Assembly: GCA_004552595.1 (NCBI GenBank)
Contig: SFNX01000005.1
Span: forward strand, 51,608 to 115,607
Reading direction: 5' to 3'
Source: Lachnospiraceae bacterium
GTDB taxonomy: Bacteria; Bacillota; Clostridia; Lachnospirales; Lachnospiraceae
Length of the DNA stretch: 64,000 nucleotides
Shown: piece after piece, positions 28,221 to 35,603 of the stretch
Position numbering within the stretch: the stretch's first letter is position 1
Layout: the number at the start of each line of letters is the position of its first letter
Made by a program: the position numbers and the translations under genes
Notes under the pieces: generated by a model
What the model was told of the DNA's origin: nothing
The model's input: only the letters and a program-made list of their open reading frames with translations
The model's database searches: none

Positions 28221-28250
28221 CTATTCGTTAAAGTTGTCTTTCGCGAATAG
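28221..28250 (+). repeat. operator-like inverted repeat at the recombinase transcription start
   Basis: CTATTCG (28221-28227) mirrors CGAATAG (28244-28250), with an inner AAAG/CTTT pair and a TTGT loop. It begins at the base after the -10 box, so it covers the expected start of transcription. It may be a repressor site or a 5' hairpin in the leader. Confidence 0.5.
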
Positions 28251-28268
28251 TTACATAGAGGTGATTAT

Positions 28269-29333
28269 ATGGCAGAATTTAATAAAAATACATATCATGA
28301 CCAGGTAAATAATATTAATACGCTTAAGCTAAGGCAAATGCAGAATACTCTTCCTAAATTCTTAAGAGATTTTTTTCTTGGAATTAAGGATACAACTTCT
28401 ACAAGAACAAGACTTGCATATGCTTACGATTTAAGAATATTTTTCGAATTTATAAAAGCAAATAATCCTCAATATAAAAATAAAAAGATCAATGAATTCA
28501 ATATAGAAATATTAGAAGAAATAACTGCTCAGGATATTGTTGAATATATGGACTATCTCTCCTATTATGAAAACGAAGAAGGAGATATACAGACTAATGA
28601 TGAACGAGGAAAACAAAGAAAACTCGCATCTCTTCGTTCAATGTATAACTATTTCTATAAAATGGAATTAATTTCAAAAAATCCTGCTGCACTTGTTGAT
28701 TTTCCAAAGCTTCATAAGAAGGAAATAATAAGACTGGATCCTGACGAAGTTAAAGATTTACTAAATAATATTGAAAATGGCGAGGGATTAACAAAAAAAC
28801 AACTCGAATACCAGAATAAAACAAAGGTTCGTGACCTTGCAATCATTACTCTTCTGCTTGGTACCGGAATACGAGTTTCTGAATGTGTTGGTCTTGATAA
28901 AAATAATATTGATTTTAAGAATAATGGTATATTAATTAAGCGTAAAGGCGGATATGAAGATATTGTATATTTCGGTGAAGAAGTACATAAAGCACTTACA
29001 GATTATATGAATGAACGAGAACATATAATGCCTGAATCAGGACATGAAAATGCTCTATTCCTTTCATTACAAAATAAACGGATAAGTGTAAGAAGCGTTG
29101 AACTATTAGTAAAAAAATATGCCAAAACAGTAACCAGCTTAAAAAAAATAACACCTCATAAATTAAGAAGTACTTATGGTACTACTCTATACCAGGAAAC
29201 AGGCGATATTTACCTCGTAGCAGACGTTTTAGGACATAAGGACGTAAATACTACTAAAAAGCATTATGCGGCCCAAAATGAGGAAAGAAAGCGCTATGCA
29301 GCAACCGTTGTTAAATTACGTGACAATAAATAA
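28269..29333 (+). CDS. tyrosine recombinase (XerC/D-like integrase)
   Basis: A 354-residue site-specific recombinase. An N-terminal SAM-like core-binding domain (~1-150) precedes the catalytic domain: first Arg in LLGTGIRVSE, TPHKLRSTYG (His-x-x-Arg), LGHKDVNTTKKHY (His and the nucleophile Tyr). No excisionase or phage gene is nearby, so a chromosomal role (Xer-like resolution or a relative) is likelier than a mobile element. GAGGTG precedes the ATG. It has its own promoter and is followed by a GC-rich palindrome. Confidence 0.92.
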   Translation: MAEFNKNTYHDQVNNINTLKLRQMQNTLPKFLRDFFLGIKDTTSTRTRLAYAYDLRIFFEFIKANNPQYKNKKINEFNIEILEEITAQDIVEYMDYLSYYENEEGDIQTNDERGKQRKLASLRSMYNYFYKMELISKNPAALVDFPKLHKKEIIRLDPDEVKDLLNNIENGEGLTKKQLEYQNKTKVRDLAIITLLLGTGIRVSECVGLDKNNIDFKNNGILIKRKGGYEDIVYFGEEVHKALTDYMNEREHIMPESGHENALFLSLQNKRISVRSVELLVKKYAKTVTSLKKITPHKLRSTYGTTLYQETGDIYLVADVLGHKDVNTTKKHYAAQNEERKRYAATVVKLRDNK

Positions 29334-29339
29334 AGGGGT

Positions 29340-29382
29340 GCGCCCGGTTCTGAAGGAATGCCGTAATGGCAAAACCGGGCGC
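29340..29382 (+). repeat. GC-rich palindromic hairpin between convergent genes
   Basis: GCGCCCGGTT (29340-29349) pairs perfectly with AACCGGGCGC (29373-29382); inside, TGCC and GGCA form a second short stem. It begins 7 bases after the recombinase stop and is far richer in G+C than its surroundings. No T-run follows on either strand. It could be a recombination or protein site, a repeated extragenic element, or part of a bidirectional transcription barrier. The remaining ~40 bases to 29421 show nothing else. Confidence 0.6.
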
Positions 29383-29421
29383 TGAATAAAATAAATGAGT
29401 ATAAAAACAAATAGTGAAATA

Positions 29422-29844
29422 CTATTTATTAACCGATATTTCAATTACAGGATTAGCTGACATATTATTACTATCATTCTTATTAATATAGTATGGAATG
29501 ACAATCTTATTACCGACAACAAGCTTTGTATCACTGTTCATCCCATTAATTGATAAAACTTCATTAATATACTTATTAACTGAGGAATATTCATTACTCA
29601 TATATTCATCAGCAATAGATTCAAGAGTATCTCCTGAAAAAACTGTAATTGACTTATACATCTTAACCGCATTGCTGTTGGCAGAAAAATTAGCGGCTTC
29701 TGTTTTATGATTAAATAGTAATAATGAAAACAAAAAAACAGTTATACATATTATTGAAATTAATAAGCGTTCCTTGTAAACGACTACTGTTCTATTATAA
29801 TACTGCTGTCTTCTGTTATATTCCCTGTAATAGTTATTCTTCAT
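29422..29844 (-). CDS. yneA: small membrane-anchored LysM protein, YneA-like (predicted SOS division inhibitor)
   Basis: A 140-residue protein with a Tyr/Arg-rich cytoplasmic N-terminus, one membrane helix (~26-45) and a LysM domain (~62-116: KSITVFSGDTLESIADEY, INGMNSDTKLVVGNKIVIPY). This layout and its position divergent from lexA match YneA of Bacillus, which halts division during the SOS response. Sequence resemblance outside LysM is slight, so the name rests on architecture and context. ATG at 29844 is chosen because GGGAG lies 8 bases upstream; the longer frame back to 29985 would cross the promoter and LexA-type boxes. Confidence 0.8.
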   Translation of the reverse strand: MKNNYYREYNRRQQYYNRTVVVYKERLLISIICITVFLFSLLLFNHKTEAANFSANSNAVKMYKSITVFSGDTLESIADEYMSNEYSSVNKYINEVLSINGMNSDTKLVVGNKIVIPYYINKNDSNNMSANPVIEISVNK

Positions 29845-29885
29845 ATTAAATACTCCCAAAAGTAAGTGTTCCCCTAAACACCAAA

Positions 29886-29899
29886 CGAACATTTGTTTG
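29886..29899. promoter_or_regulatory. LexA-type (SOS) box 1
   Basis: CGAACATTTGTTTG matches the Gram-positive SOS consensus CGAAC-N4-GTTCG except for one base. It lies downstream of the yneA-like -10, near its transcription start. Confidence 0.8.
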
Positions 29900-29907
29900 A
29901 TAATGTC

Positions 29908-29936
29908 ATTATACGAACAATAGTTCGACTTGTCAA
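29908..29936 (-). promoter_or_regulatory. promoter of the yneA-like gene
   Basis: On the minus strand, TTGACA (29931-29936), exactly 17 bases, TATAAT (29908-29913): a consensus sigma-A promoter. LexA-type box 2 fills most of the spacer, so repression should be tight. Confidence 0.88.
29914..29927. promoter_or_regulatory. LexA-type (SOS) box 2, perfect palindrome ends
   Basis: CGAACAATAGTTCG has both half-sites intact and sits inside the 17-base spacer of the yneA-like promoter. Confidence 0.92.
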
Positions 29937-29944
29937 CACTTTTT

Positions 29945-29958
29945 CGAACAAATTTTCG
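29945..29958. promoter_or_regulatory. LexA-type (SOS) box 3
   Basis: CGAACAAATTTTCG has one perfect half-site and a one-mismatch right half. It lies between the two divergent promoters. Confidence 0.7.
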
Positions 29959-29992
29959 GAATATATGTTTGCCTTTTTCGAACATATGTATT
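29958..29992. promoter_or_regulatory. two weaker LexA-type boxes over the lexA promoter
   Basis: GGAATATATGTTTG (29958-29971) overlaps the lexA -35; CGAACATATGTATT (29979-29992) lies between -35 and -10. Each has one good half-site. Their placement suggests autoregulation of lexA. Confidence 0.6.
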
Positions 29993-29997
29993 ATAAT
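29969..29997 (+). promoter_or_regulatory. lexA promoter
   Basis: TTGCCT (29969-29974), 17-base spacer, TATAAT (29992-29997), about 50 bases before the lexA ATG. Confidence 0.78.
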
Positions 29998-30048
29998 AGT
30001 TCTAAATAATAGTAATTATTGTAATTACATTTTATGGAGGGAATATTT

Positions 30049-30663
30049 ATGTCAACAGGTAAAATCTCAGCTAAGCAGCAGGAAATACTTGAATATATTA
30101 AAGAATCTATACTTAATAAGGGTTATCCGCCTGCTGTTCGTGAAATTTGCGAAGCTGTTCATTTAAGTTCTACTTCAAGTGTTCATTCACATCTTGAAAC
30201 TCTTGAGAAAAACGGCTATATAAGAAGAGATCCTACTAAACCACGTACAATAGAAATATGTGATGACAGTTTTCAGATGATGCGTAGAGAGATGACGAGT
30301 ATTCCTGTTATTGGACGTGTTGCTGCAGGACAGCCAATACTTGCTACCGAGAATATTGAAGGCTACTTTCCTCTTCCTGTTGAATATGTACCTAATGCTG
30401 ATACATTTATTCTTAAAGTTAAGGGTGAGAGTATGATTAATGCGGGTATATTTGACGGAGATATTATTTTTGTCGAGAAGACTAATAATGTAAGAAATGG
30501 TGATACTGTTGTTGCGTTAATTGACGACTCTGCTACAGTTAAGACATTTTATAAGGAGGCCGGACATATTCGCTTACAGCCTGAGAATGACTCTATGGAA
30601 CCAATAATTGTAGAGAATTGTGAGATTATTGGAAAAGTTTTCGGTGTATTCAGGCTGATGTAA
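30049..30663 (+). CDS. lexA: LexA repressor
   Basis: A 204-residue SOS repressor. The N-terminal winged helix (KISAKQQEILEYIKESI, GYPPAVREICEAV, SSTSSVHSHLETLEKNGYI) binds DNA. The C-terminal peptidase has Ala93-Gly94 as the self-cleavage site (GRVAAGQPI), Ser128 in KGESM and Lys165 in ATVK, with the 37-residue Ser-Lys spacing of known LexA. ATG 30049 has GGAGGG upstream; an ATG five codons earlier would overlap that site. It is divergent from the yneA-like gene across shared SOS boxes. Confidence 0.98.
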   Translation: MSTGKISAKQQEILEYIKESILNKGYPPAVREICEAVHLSSTSSVHSHLETLEKNGYIRRDPTKPRTIEICDDSFQMMRREMTSIPVIGRVAAGQPILATENIEGYFPLPVEYVPNADTFILKVKGESMINAGIFDGDIIFVEKTNNVRNGDTVVALIDDSATVKTFYKEAGHIRLQPENDSMEPIIVENCEIIGKVFGVFRLM

Positions 30664-30693
30664 TTCATTATATTAACAATCAAATAAATAAAT

Positions 30694-30729
30694 GAGGATT
30701 TTCTATATGTATAGAAAATCCTCCTTTTT
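30694..30729. terminator. bidirectional terminator between lexA and rsfS
   Basis: A perfect 13-bp stem (30694-30706 with 30711-30723, GAGGATTTTCTAT arm) with a four-base loop, followed by CTTTTTA on the plus strand and T-rich sequence on the minus strand. Both convergent genes can end here. Confidence 0.9.
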
Positions 30730-30741
30730 AATCCTAAAATA

Positions 30742-31101
30742 CTAAAATATTACTTCTTTTCCATCGCTCCATATTCTTTCAAGATCATAAAATAATCGAT
30801 TTTCCTTGTCAAAAATATGAACTATTACATCTGAGTAATCCATAAGAATCCAATTTGCAGTATCATAGCCTTCCACCTGTTTTAAATCATGTCCGGTTTT
30901 GTGTAATTTCTCAATCACATTATCACAAATGGCCTGTAACTGATTTCTGTTATTACCACTTGCAATAATAAAATAATCTGCCATAACAGATACATTACTT
31001 ATATCAAGTGTTTTTATATCTTCAGCTTTCTTTTCATCAAGTGCTTTTATTATTTCCTTTGCAATATTTAATGCGTCTTCTTTTGTGCTAATTTTACCCA
31101 T
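30742..31101 (-). CDS. rsfS: ribosomal silencing factor RsfS
   Basis: A 119-residue protein that binds L14 of the large ribosomal subunit and blocks subunit joining when nutrients are short. Signature stretches are ISNVSVMADYFIIASGNNRNQLQAI, EGYDTANWILMDYSDVIVHIF and YDLERIW. It is the last gene of the rplU-obgE-nadD unit and lies just before the shared terminator. Confidence 0.96.
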   Translation of the reverse strand: MGKISTKEDALNIAKEIIKALDEKKAEDIKTLDISNVSVMADYFIIASGNNRNQLQAICDNVIEKLHKTGHDLKQVEGYDTANWILMDYSDVIVHIFDKENRLFYDLERIWSDGKEVIF

Positions 31102-31118
31102 ATATGCTCTCTTTCACT

Positions 31119-31694
31119 TTATTTACAATAATAATTATATGTATCAATCGTTGCCTTATCAATCATCATTCCTGAGCTTTTTAAATAATTTAATGTGTCT
31201 GTTAATATTAGCTTTAGACATTCATCTATGTCTTCAAAAGCAATCTTTCTAATCACATCAAGTCTTGGCATTTTATAGCGTAATGGCTCAATATAATCTG
31301 AAACATATACAATTTTCTCAAGAAGATTCATATTTGGTTTACCGGTAGTATGACACTTAATAGCTGACAATATATCTTCATCATTTATATCATATTTTTT
31401 ATTGGCATAGTAGCTGCCAAGTTTTGCATGTAACAAATCAGGTTTATTTAGCTCATAGTCAGTTATTGATAGACCTGCTTTTTGTGCTTTATCAAGCATT
31501 TCCTTACCGTCCATATATTTGGCGCAATCGTGAAGTAATCCAGCTACAATCGCCTTATTAACATCATATTCATACTTCATTGCAAGACAAGCACAGGTAT
31601 GTGATACTGAAACAGTATGTGCATATCTTGTATCACTTAACTTTCGTTGTAATCTGTTCTGAATTCTGATTATTTCTTTAATATCATTGTCCAT
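31119..31694 (-). CDS. yqeK: YqeK family HD hydrolase (probable Ap4A hydrolase)
   Basis: A 191-residue HD-domain protein; the YqeK family splits diadenosine tetraphosphate symmetrically. Metal-site motifs are RYAHTVSVSHT, LLHDCAKY (HD pair), HAKLGSYYA, IKCHTTG and YVSDYIEP. It lies between lspA (2 bases) and rsfS (17 bases). Confidence 0.94.
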   Translation of the reverse strand: MDNDIKEIIRIQNRLQRKLSDTRYAHTVSVSHTCACLAMKYEYDVNKAIVAGLLHDCAKYMDGKEMLDKAQKAGLSITDYELNKPDLLHAKLGSYYANKKYDINDEDILSAIKCHTTGKPNMNLLEKIVYVSDYIEPLRYKMPRLDVIRKIAFEDIDECLKLILTDTLNYLKSSGMMIDKATIDTYNYYCK

Positions 31695-31696
31695 AT

Positions 31697-32233
31697 TTAA
31701 ACCTTCTTTTTAAATATACTTTTGATATTTTCTTCAATAAGTACTAAATCTTTTTCCTTATAATAAAATAGTAATAATATAACAAGTACGGCTGTGCCTA
31801 TTGAAACATACATGTCCGCAACATTAAATATCGGGAAATCAATAAGACAAAAATATATAAAATCAACAACATAATTAAGCCTTATTCTGTCTATCATATT
31901 ACCGATTCCGCCTGCAATAATAAGTGTAAGTACAACATTAATTATTGTAAATTTCTTATCATTTGGCATATTATATATCAAAAACAAAAGAAGCATTGAA
32001 ATAATTAAAGCTATTATTAAAAATAACATCTGGTGGCCTTTAAGCATGCCAAAAGCAGCACCTGTATTTCCATTTGGAAGATAATAAAACTCTAATGTAT
32101 TTTTAATGAGTACAATCGGTTCACTATCCTTTAACCTTATAACTGCCCACATTTTAGTAAGTTGATCTATTATTACAAGTACTGTTATCGATAATATTGC
32201 AAATAATGTTTTTTTGATTTTGTAATTATTCAT
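31697..32233 (-). CDS. lspA: signal peptidase II (lipoprotein signal peptidase)
   Basis: A 178-residue four-helix membrane aspartic protease that removes lipoprotein signal peptides. It shows IIDQLTKMWA, NTGAAFGML, GGIGNMIDRI (first catalytic Asp) and VDFI with FNVADMYVSIG (second catalytic Asp). Its place between nadD and yqeK is unusual. The lipoprotein carboxypeptidase at 20650 would be one substrate. Confidence 0.95.
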   Translation of the reverse strand: MNNYKIKKTLFAILSITVLVIIDQLTKMWAVIRLKDSEPIVLIKNTLEFYYLPNGNTGAAFGMLKGHQMLFLIIALIISMLLLFLIYNMPNDKKFTIINVVLTLIIAGGIGNMIDRIRLNYVVDFIYFCLIDFPIFNVADMYVSIGTAVLVILLLFYYKEKDLVLIEENIKSIFKKKV

Positions 32234-32286
32234 ACTGATTCCTGCCTGATTAATGTTATTTATAAAAATTAAATAATACTAAATAT

Positions 32287-32898
32287 TTACCCCTTATACA
32301 AAGCGTTATCAATGATGTACTTATATACATTAGGCGGAAGTTCATTACAATCATTTGTAAAATTTCCTTTTTTTATAGAATTTCTGATATTTGTTGATGA
32401 AATATCAATCTTTTCAATATCGATAATTTCTGCTTTTGAATTATATTTAACATTAAGATAATTACACATTTTGATGACTTCTGATTTGTTATGGTCATCT
32501 CGTTGCATTACACTAAGAATACAGTTTGATAACAGTGTTTCTATGTTTTTCCAGCTCTCAATATTAAACAATGTATCAGCTCCTATAATTAAATACAGTA
32601 AAGCATCTAAATATTCTTCTTTTAAGTCAAGAATTGTACTGTATGTATATGAATTGCCTTCTTTTTTAACTTCTATATCAGAATATTCAAGATATGGGTA
32701 GTCTTTAATTGCAAGCTTAACCATATCAGCCCGAATATACTTTGACAAAACATTTTCTCCCGATTTCTGATAAGAAAAACCGGAAGGTATTACAAGTACC
32801 TTGTCTAGATTTAAAAGCTTATATGCGCTTTTTGCAAGGTAAATATGGCCATTATGTATTGGATTAAAGGTTCCGCCAAATACACCGATCTTTTTCAT
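32287..32898 (-). CDS. nadD: nicotinate-nucleotide adenylyltransferase
   Basis: A 203-residue enzyme adenylating nicotinate mononucleotide in NAD synthesis. GGTFNPIHNGH (HxGH-type nucleotidyl-transferase motif), IIGADTLFNIESWKN and ISSTNIRNSI are typical. It is seven bases from yhbY, in the common obgE-yhbY-nadD order. Confidence 0.97.
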   Translation of the reverse strand: MKKIGVFGGTFNPIHNGHIYLAKSAYKLLNLDKVLVIPSGFSYQKSGENVLSKYIRADMVKLAIKDYPYLEYSDIEVKKEGNSYTYSTILDLKEEYLDALLYLIIGADTLFNIESWKNIETLLSNCILSVMQRDDHNKSEVIKMCNYLNVKYNSKAEIIDIEKIDISSTNIRNSIKKGNFTNDCNELPPNVYKYIIDNALYKG

Positions 32899-32904
32899 AC
32901 AAAT

Positions 32905-33201
32905 TTACCTTGGAAGTATGATTTGCTGATTATCTCTGTCTTTTTTATAAAGAATTATCTTTTTGCCAATTACTTTTACAACAGTAGAACCTGTGTTTTC
33001 AGCAATTGCTTCTGCTATTGCCCTAGGGTCATCCGTACAATTCTTTAATACACCAATTTTTATCAATTCATGTGTATTAAATGTTTCTTCTACAGCATTT
33101 ATTATTTCGTCTGTAAGACTTGCTTTCCCGATATTCATTATAACATCAAGATTTGATGCAAGACTCATTAAATATGCTCTCTGTTTACTGGTTAAAGTCA
33201 T
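32905..33201 (-). CDS. yhbY: YhbY/CRM-domain RNA-binding protein
   Basis: A 98-residue single CRM-domain protein linked to 50S subunit assembly. It shows LTSKQRAYLMSLASNLD, the GKASLTDEIINAVEE segment, ELIKIGVLKNC and GKKIILYK. It follows obgE by 8 bases, consistent with a ribosome assembly role. Confidence 0.95.
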   Translation of the reverse strand: MTLTSKQRAYLMSLASNLDVIMNIGKASLTDEIINAVEETFNTHELIKIGVLKNCTDDPRAIAEAIAENTGSTVVKVIGKKIILYKKDRDNQQIILPR

Positions 33202-33209
33202 AGTACTCC

Positions 33210-34499
33210 TTATTCAAAACTATGTCCGTAAATTCTTACCGTATCGCCATCTTTTATTCCTAAATCTTCAAGCATTTCAAGAATTCCGTTCTCTTTCATG
33301 AAATTCTGGAAGAAAACAAAACCTTTCTCTGATTCAAGATTTGTATATCCAAGCATACGCTCAATTCTAGGGCCTTCGATAACGTATTCGTCCTCTTTTT
33401 CATCATAATCAACGCTAAACGGTTCATTAGCGCCATTATCTCTTGAAACTACATATTCCTGTTCAAATACAACAGGTTCACTGCTTAATGTCTTAAGAAG
33501 ATTTGACATGTAATAAAGAAGTTCTTTTATTCCTTCGCCTGTTAATGCAGATATTTTAAATACTTTTATTCCCTTTGGCTCAAATTCATTTTTAATCTTC
33601 TCAATCGGATCAATATAATCGGGTGAACCATCAGGATAAATCAGGTCACATTTGTTAGCTGCTATAACCATTGGTCTATTAGCTAAGTCTTCATTATACG
33701 CGCGTAATTCTTTATTTATTGCATAAATATCGGCAACAGGATCTCTGCCTTCTGAGCCGGAAGCATCAACGACGTGTATTGTAGCCTTAGTACGTTCAAT
33801 ATGACGTAAAAAGTCATGTCCGAGACCTACTCCTTCACTTGCACCGTCAATAAGTCCGGGAATATCAGCAATTACAAATCCATCAGCATCATCAAGGTCT
33901 ACAACACCAAGATGCGGATTTATTGTCGTAAAATGATAATTGGCAACCTGAGGTCTTGCATTTGATACTTTAGTAAGAAGACTTGATTTACCTACATTAG
34001 GATAACCGACAAGTCCGACATCTGCAATAACCTTAAGCTCTAACTGTACGTAAAGTTCTAAAGAAGGCTGTCCGGGCTGTGCATATTTTGGTGCCTGCAT
34101 CTTAGGTGTTGCATAATGCTGGTTACCGTTACCGCCTTTGCCGCCTTTCAAAACGGTTACTCTTCTATTGTCGCCTGACATATCTACGATTACTTTTCCT
34201 GTTTCAAATTCTTTTAAAACAGTACCTTCTGGAACTTTTACAATAATATCATCACCGTTTTTGCCACGCTTATTCTTTTTTCCGCCAACGGCACCATCCT
34301 CAGCACAATATTTACGAATGTGTCTAAAATCGGTAAGAGTATTTAAGCCCTCATCAACTTCAAAAATGACATCACCGCCGTTACCGCCGTCTCCACCGTC
34401 AGGACCGCCATTCGGAACATATTTTTCTCGTCTGAAAGAAACATGTCCGTCACCACCTTTTCCTGATCTTATATATATTTTGGCTCTATCCGCAAACAT
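33210..34499 (-). CDS. obgE: GTPase Obg (CgtA)
   Basis: A 429-residue ribosome-assembly and stress GTPase. The glycine-rich Obg fold (GGDGHVSFRREKYVPNGGPD) covers ~1-158. The G domain has GYPNVGKSSLL (G1), HFTT (G2 area), DIPGLIDGA (G3) and NKCD (G4). A C-terminal OCT domain covers ~345-429. ATG at 34499 follows GAGG; an upstream in-frame start overlaps that site. A terminator lies between rpmA and this gene, so its expression probably depends partly on read-through. Confidence 0.97.
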   Translation of the reverse strand: MFADRAKIYIRSGKGGDGHVSFRREKYVPNGGPDGGDGGNGGDVIFEVDEGLNTLTDFRHIRKYCAEDGAVGGKKNKRGKNGDDIIVKVPEGTVLKEFETGKVIVDMSGDNRRVTVLKGGKGGNGNQHYATPKMQAPKYAQPGQPSLELYVQLELKVIADVGLVGYPNVGKSSLLTKVSNARPQVANYHFTTINPHLGVVDLDDADGFVIADIPGLIDGASEGVGLGHDFLRHIERTKATIHVVDASGSEGRDPVADIYAINKELRAYNEDLANRPMVIAANKCDLIYPDGSPDYIDPIEKIKNEFEPKGIKVFKISALTGEGIKELLYYMSNLLKTLSSEPVVFEQEYVVSRDNGANEPFSVDYDEKEDEYVIEGPRIERMLGYTNLESEKGFVFFQNFMKENGILEMLEDLGIKDGDTVRIYGHSFE

Positions 34500-34517
34500 A
34501 ACAAACCTCAAATATAA

Positions 34518-34551
34518 ATAAAAAAGCTCCCGACAAATAAATCAGGAGCTT
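34518..34551 (-). terminator. intrinsic terminator between rpmA and obgE
   Basis: On the minus strand AAGCTCC (34551-34545) pairs with GGAGCTT (34530-34524), followed by a T-run. It may adjust the ratio of ribosomal protein to Obg rather than stop all transcripts. Confidence 0.78.
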
Positions 34552-34557
34552 AAATTA

Positions 34558-34842
34558 TTACTGTTCTACAGGATATACAGAAGCCTGCTTCTTATCCCTA
34601 CCCTTACGCTCAAATCTAACTACACCGTCAACTAAAGCGAATAATGTATCATCTCCACCGATACCTACATTTACACCAGGATGAATCTTTGTTCCACGCT
34701 GTCTGTAAAGAATATTACCGGCCTTAACGAACTGTCCATCTGCTCTTTTTGCTCCAAGTCTCTTAGCTTCAGAGTCACGACCATTCTTTGTTGATCCTAC
34801 ACCCTTCTTATGAGCAAAAAACTGAAGGTCCATTCTTAACAT
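34558..34842 (-). CDS. rpmA: 50S ribosomal protein L27 with cleavable N-terminal extension
   Basis: A 94-residue L27 precursor. The N-terminus [17 protein letters not shown] carries the Firmicutes extension ending LQFF; cleavage before Ala exposes the mature AHKKG tail that reaches the peptidyl-transferase centre. [16 protein letters not shown] and GNILYRQRG are standard. The likely protease, Prp, is encoded immediately upstream. Confidence 0.98.
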   Translation of the reverse strand: MLRMDLQFFAHKKGVGSTKNGRDSEAKRLGAKRADGQFVKAGNILYRQRGTKIHPGVNVGIGGDDTLFALVDGVVRFERKGRDKKQASVYPVEQ

Positions 34843-34843
34843 C

Positions 34844-35173
34844 TTAATTACCTCCTAAGTTTTTCTTAACCAATTGTAAATACTTTTTACCGTACTCTTT
34901 TTGAATTCCTTCTAATCCGATGATTAAAGCATCCATAAGCAACAAAGCTTTGTCATCTATTTCTGATTTAAATACATAAGTGATTTTGTCTTCACTTGCA
35001 ACTGCATTAAAATCACAATCCGACAATTTTTCAATTGCATTGGCTGTATTAATTACCAGTGCTGATACTGATGCGCAAACAATATCCTTGCCCTTATCAC
35101 TAAAACCAGCATGTCCGGCACATGAAAATGCAACGTATTTATTGTCTTTTATAGATACTTCTGCGTTAATCAT
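34844..35173 (-). CDS. prp: ribosomal-processing cysteine protease Prp
   Basis: A 109-residue protease that removes the L27 extension. The catalytic His lies in GHAGFSDKG and the Cys in [11 protein letters not shown], with the usual spacing. It sits between rplU and rpmA, one base from the latter, as in other Gram-positives with extended L27. Confidence 0.95.
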   Translation of the reverse strand: MINAEVSIKDNKYVAFSCAGHAGFSDKGKDIVCASVSALVINTANAIEKLSDCDFNAVASEDKITYVFKSEIDDKALLLMDALIIGLEGIQKEYGKKYLQLVKKNLGGN

Positions 35174-35181
35174 ATTACAAA

Positions 35182-35487
35182 CTAAGCATTAATAGCATCA
35201 ATCTTGACTTTAGTGTATGCTTGTCTGTGTCCGTTCTTCTTATGATATCCGCTCTTTCTCTTATACTTGTAAACAATGATCTTCTTACCACGACCATTCT
35301 CTACAACAGTAGCCTTAACTGATGCTGACTTAACATCATCGCCTACTAAGAGCTTATCACCTGAAACGGCCAAAACTTCATCAAAAGTAACAGTAGCTCC
35401 TTCCTCAAGACCAAGCTTCTCAACTGAGATAACATCGCCTTCAGAAACCTTATACTGCTTTCCGCCAGTTGCAATAATTGCGTACAT
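35182..35487 (-). CDS. rplU: 50S ribosomal protein L21
   Basis: A 101-residue ribosomal protein: [18 protein letters not shown], the [10 protein letters not shown] segment, and the C-terminal [21 protein letters not shown]. It opens the ribosomal unit, with AGGAGG upstream and a leader likely to be autoregulatory. Confidence 0.98.
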   Translation of the reverse strand: MYAIIATGGKQYKVSEGDVISVEKLGLEEGATVTFDEVLAVSGDKLLVGDDVKSASVKATVVENGRGKKIIVYKYKRKSGYHKKNGHRQAYTKVKIDAINA

Positions 35488-35566
35488 AGCCTACCTCCTA
35501 TAATAATTACTCGCTAGCTTCGGTGTGTGCAAAAAGCACAGCTTTAACCCCACTAAGCGGCATACT
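35488..35566 (-). promoter_or_regulatory. L21-type mRNA leader
   Basis: Between the promoter and rplU, the minus strand can form a stem around GTGC-TTTTT-GCAC followed by ACACCGAAGCTAGCG. The position and length fit the L21 leader known in Firmicutes, thought to bind L21 and regulate the unit. The family assignment is from memory of its layout, not alignment. Confidence 0.58.
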
Positions 35567-35571
35567 CGTAT

Positions 35572-35600
35572 ATAATACCCTTAATGCAAAATAATGTCAA
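35572..35600 (-). promoter_or_regulatory. rplU operon promoter
   Basis: Minus strand TTGACA (35595-35600), 17 bases, TATTAT (35572-35577). It starts four bases after the stop of the pseudouridine synthase gene. Confidence 0.82.
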
Positions 35601-35603
35601 GGT

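Noticed and set aside
28269..29333. The tyrosine recombinase as part of a prophage or integrative element
   Set aside because: Neighbours on both sides are housekeeping genes, no phage, excisionase or transfer genes occur, and no flanking direct repeat or tRNA is seen.
34138..34521. A 127-codon plus-strand frame opposite obgE
   Set aside because: It is a Pro/Ser-rich mirror of the glycine-rich Obg domain and lacks a ribosome site.
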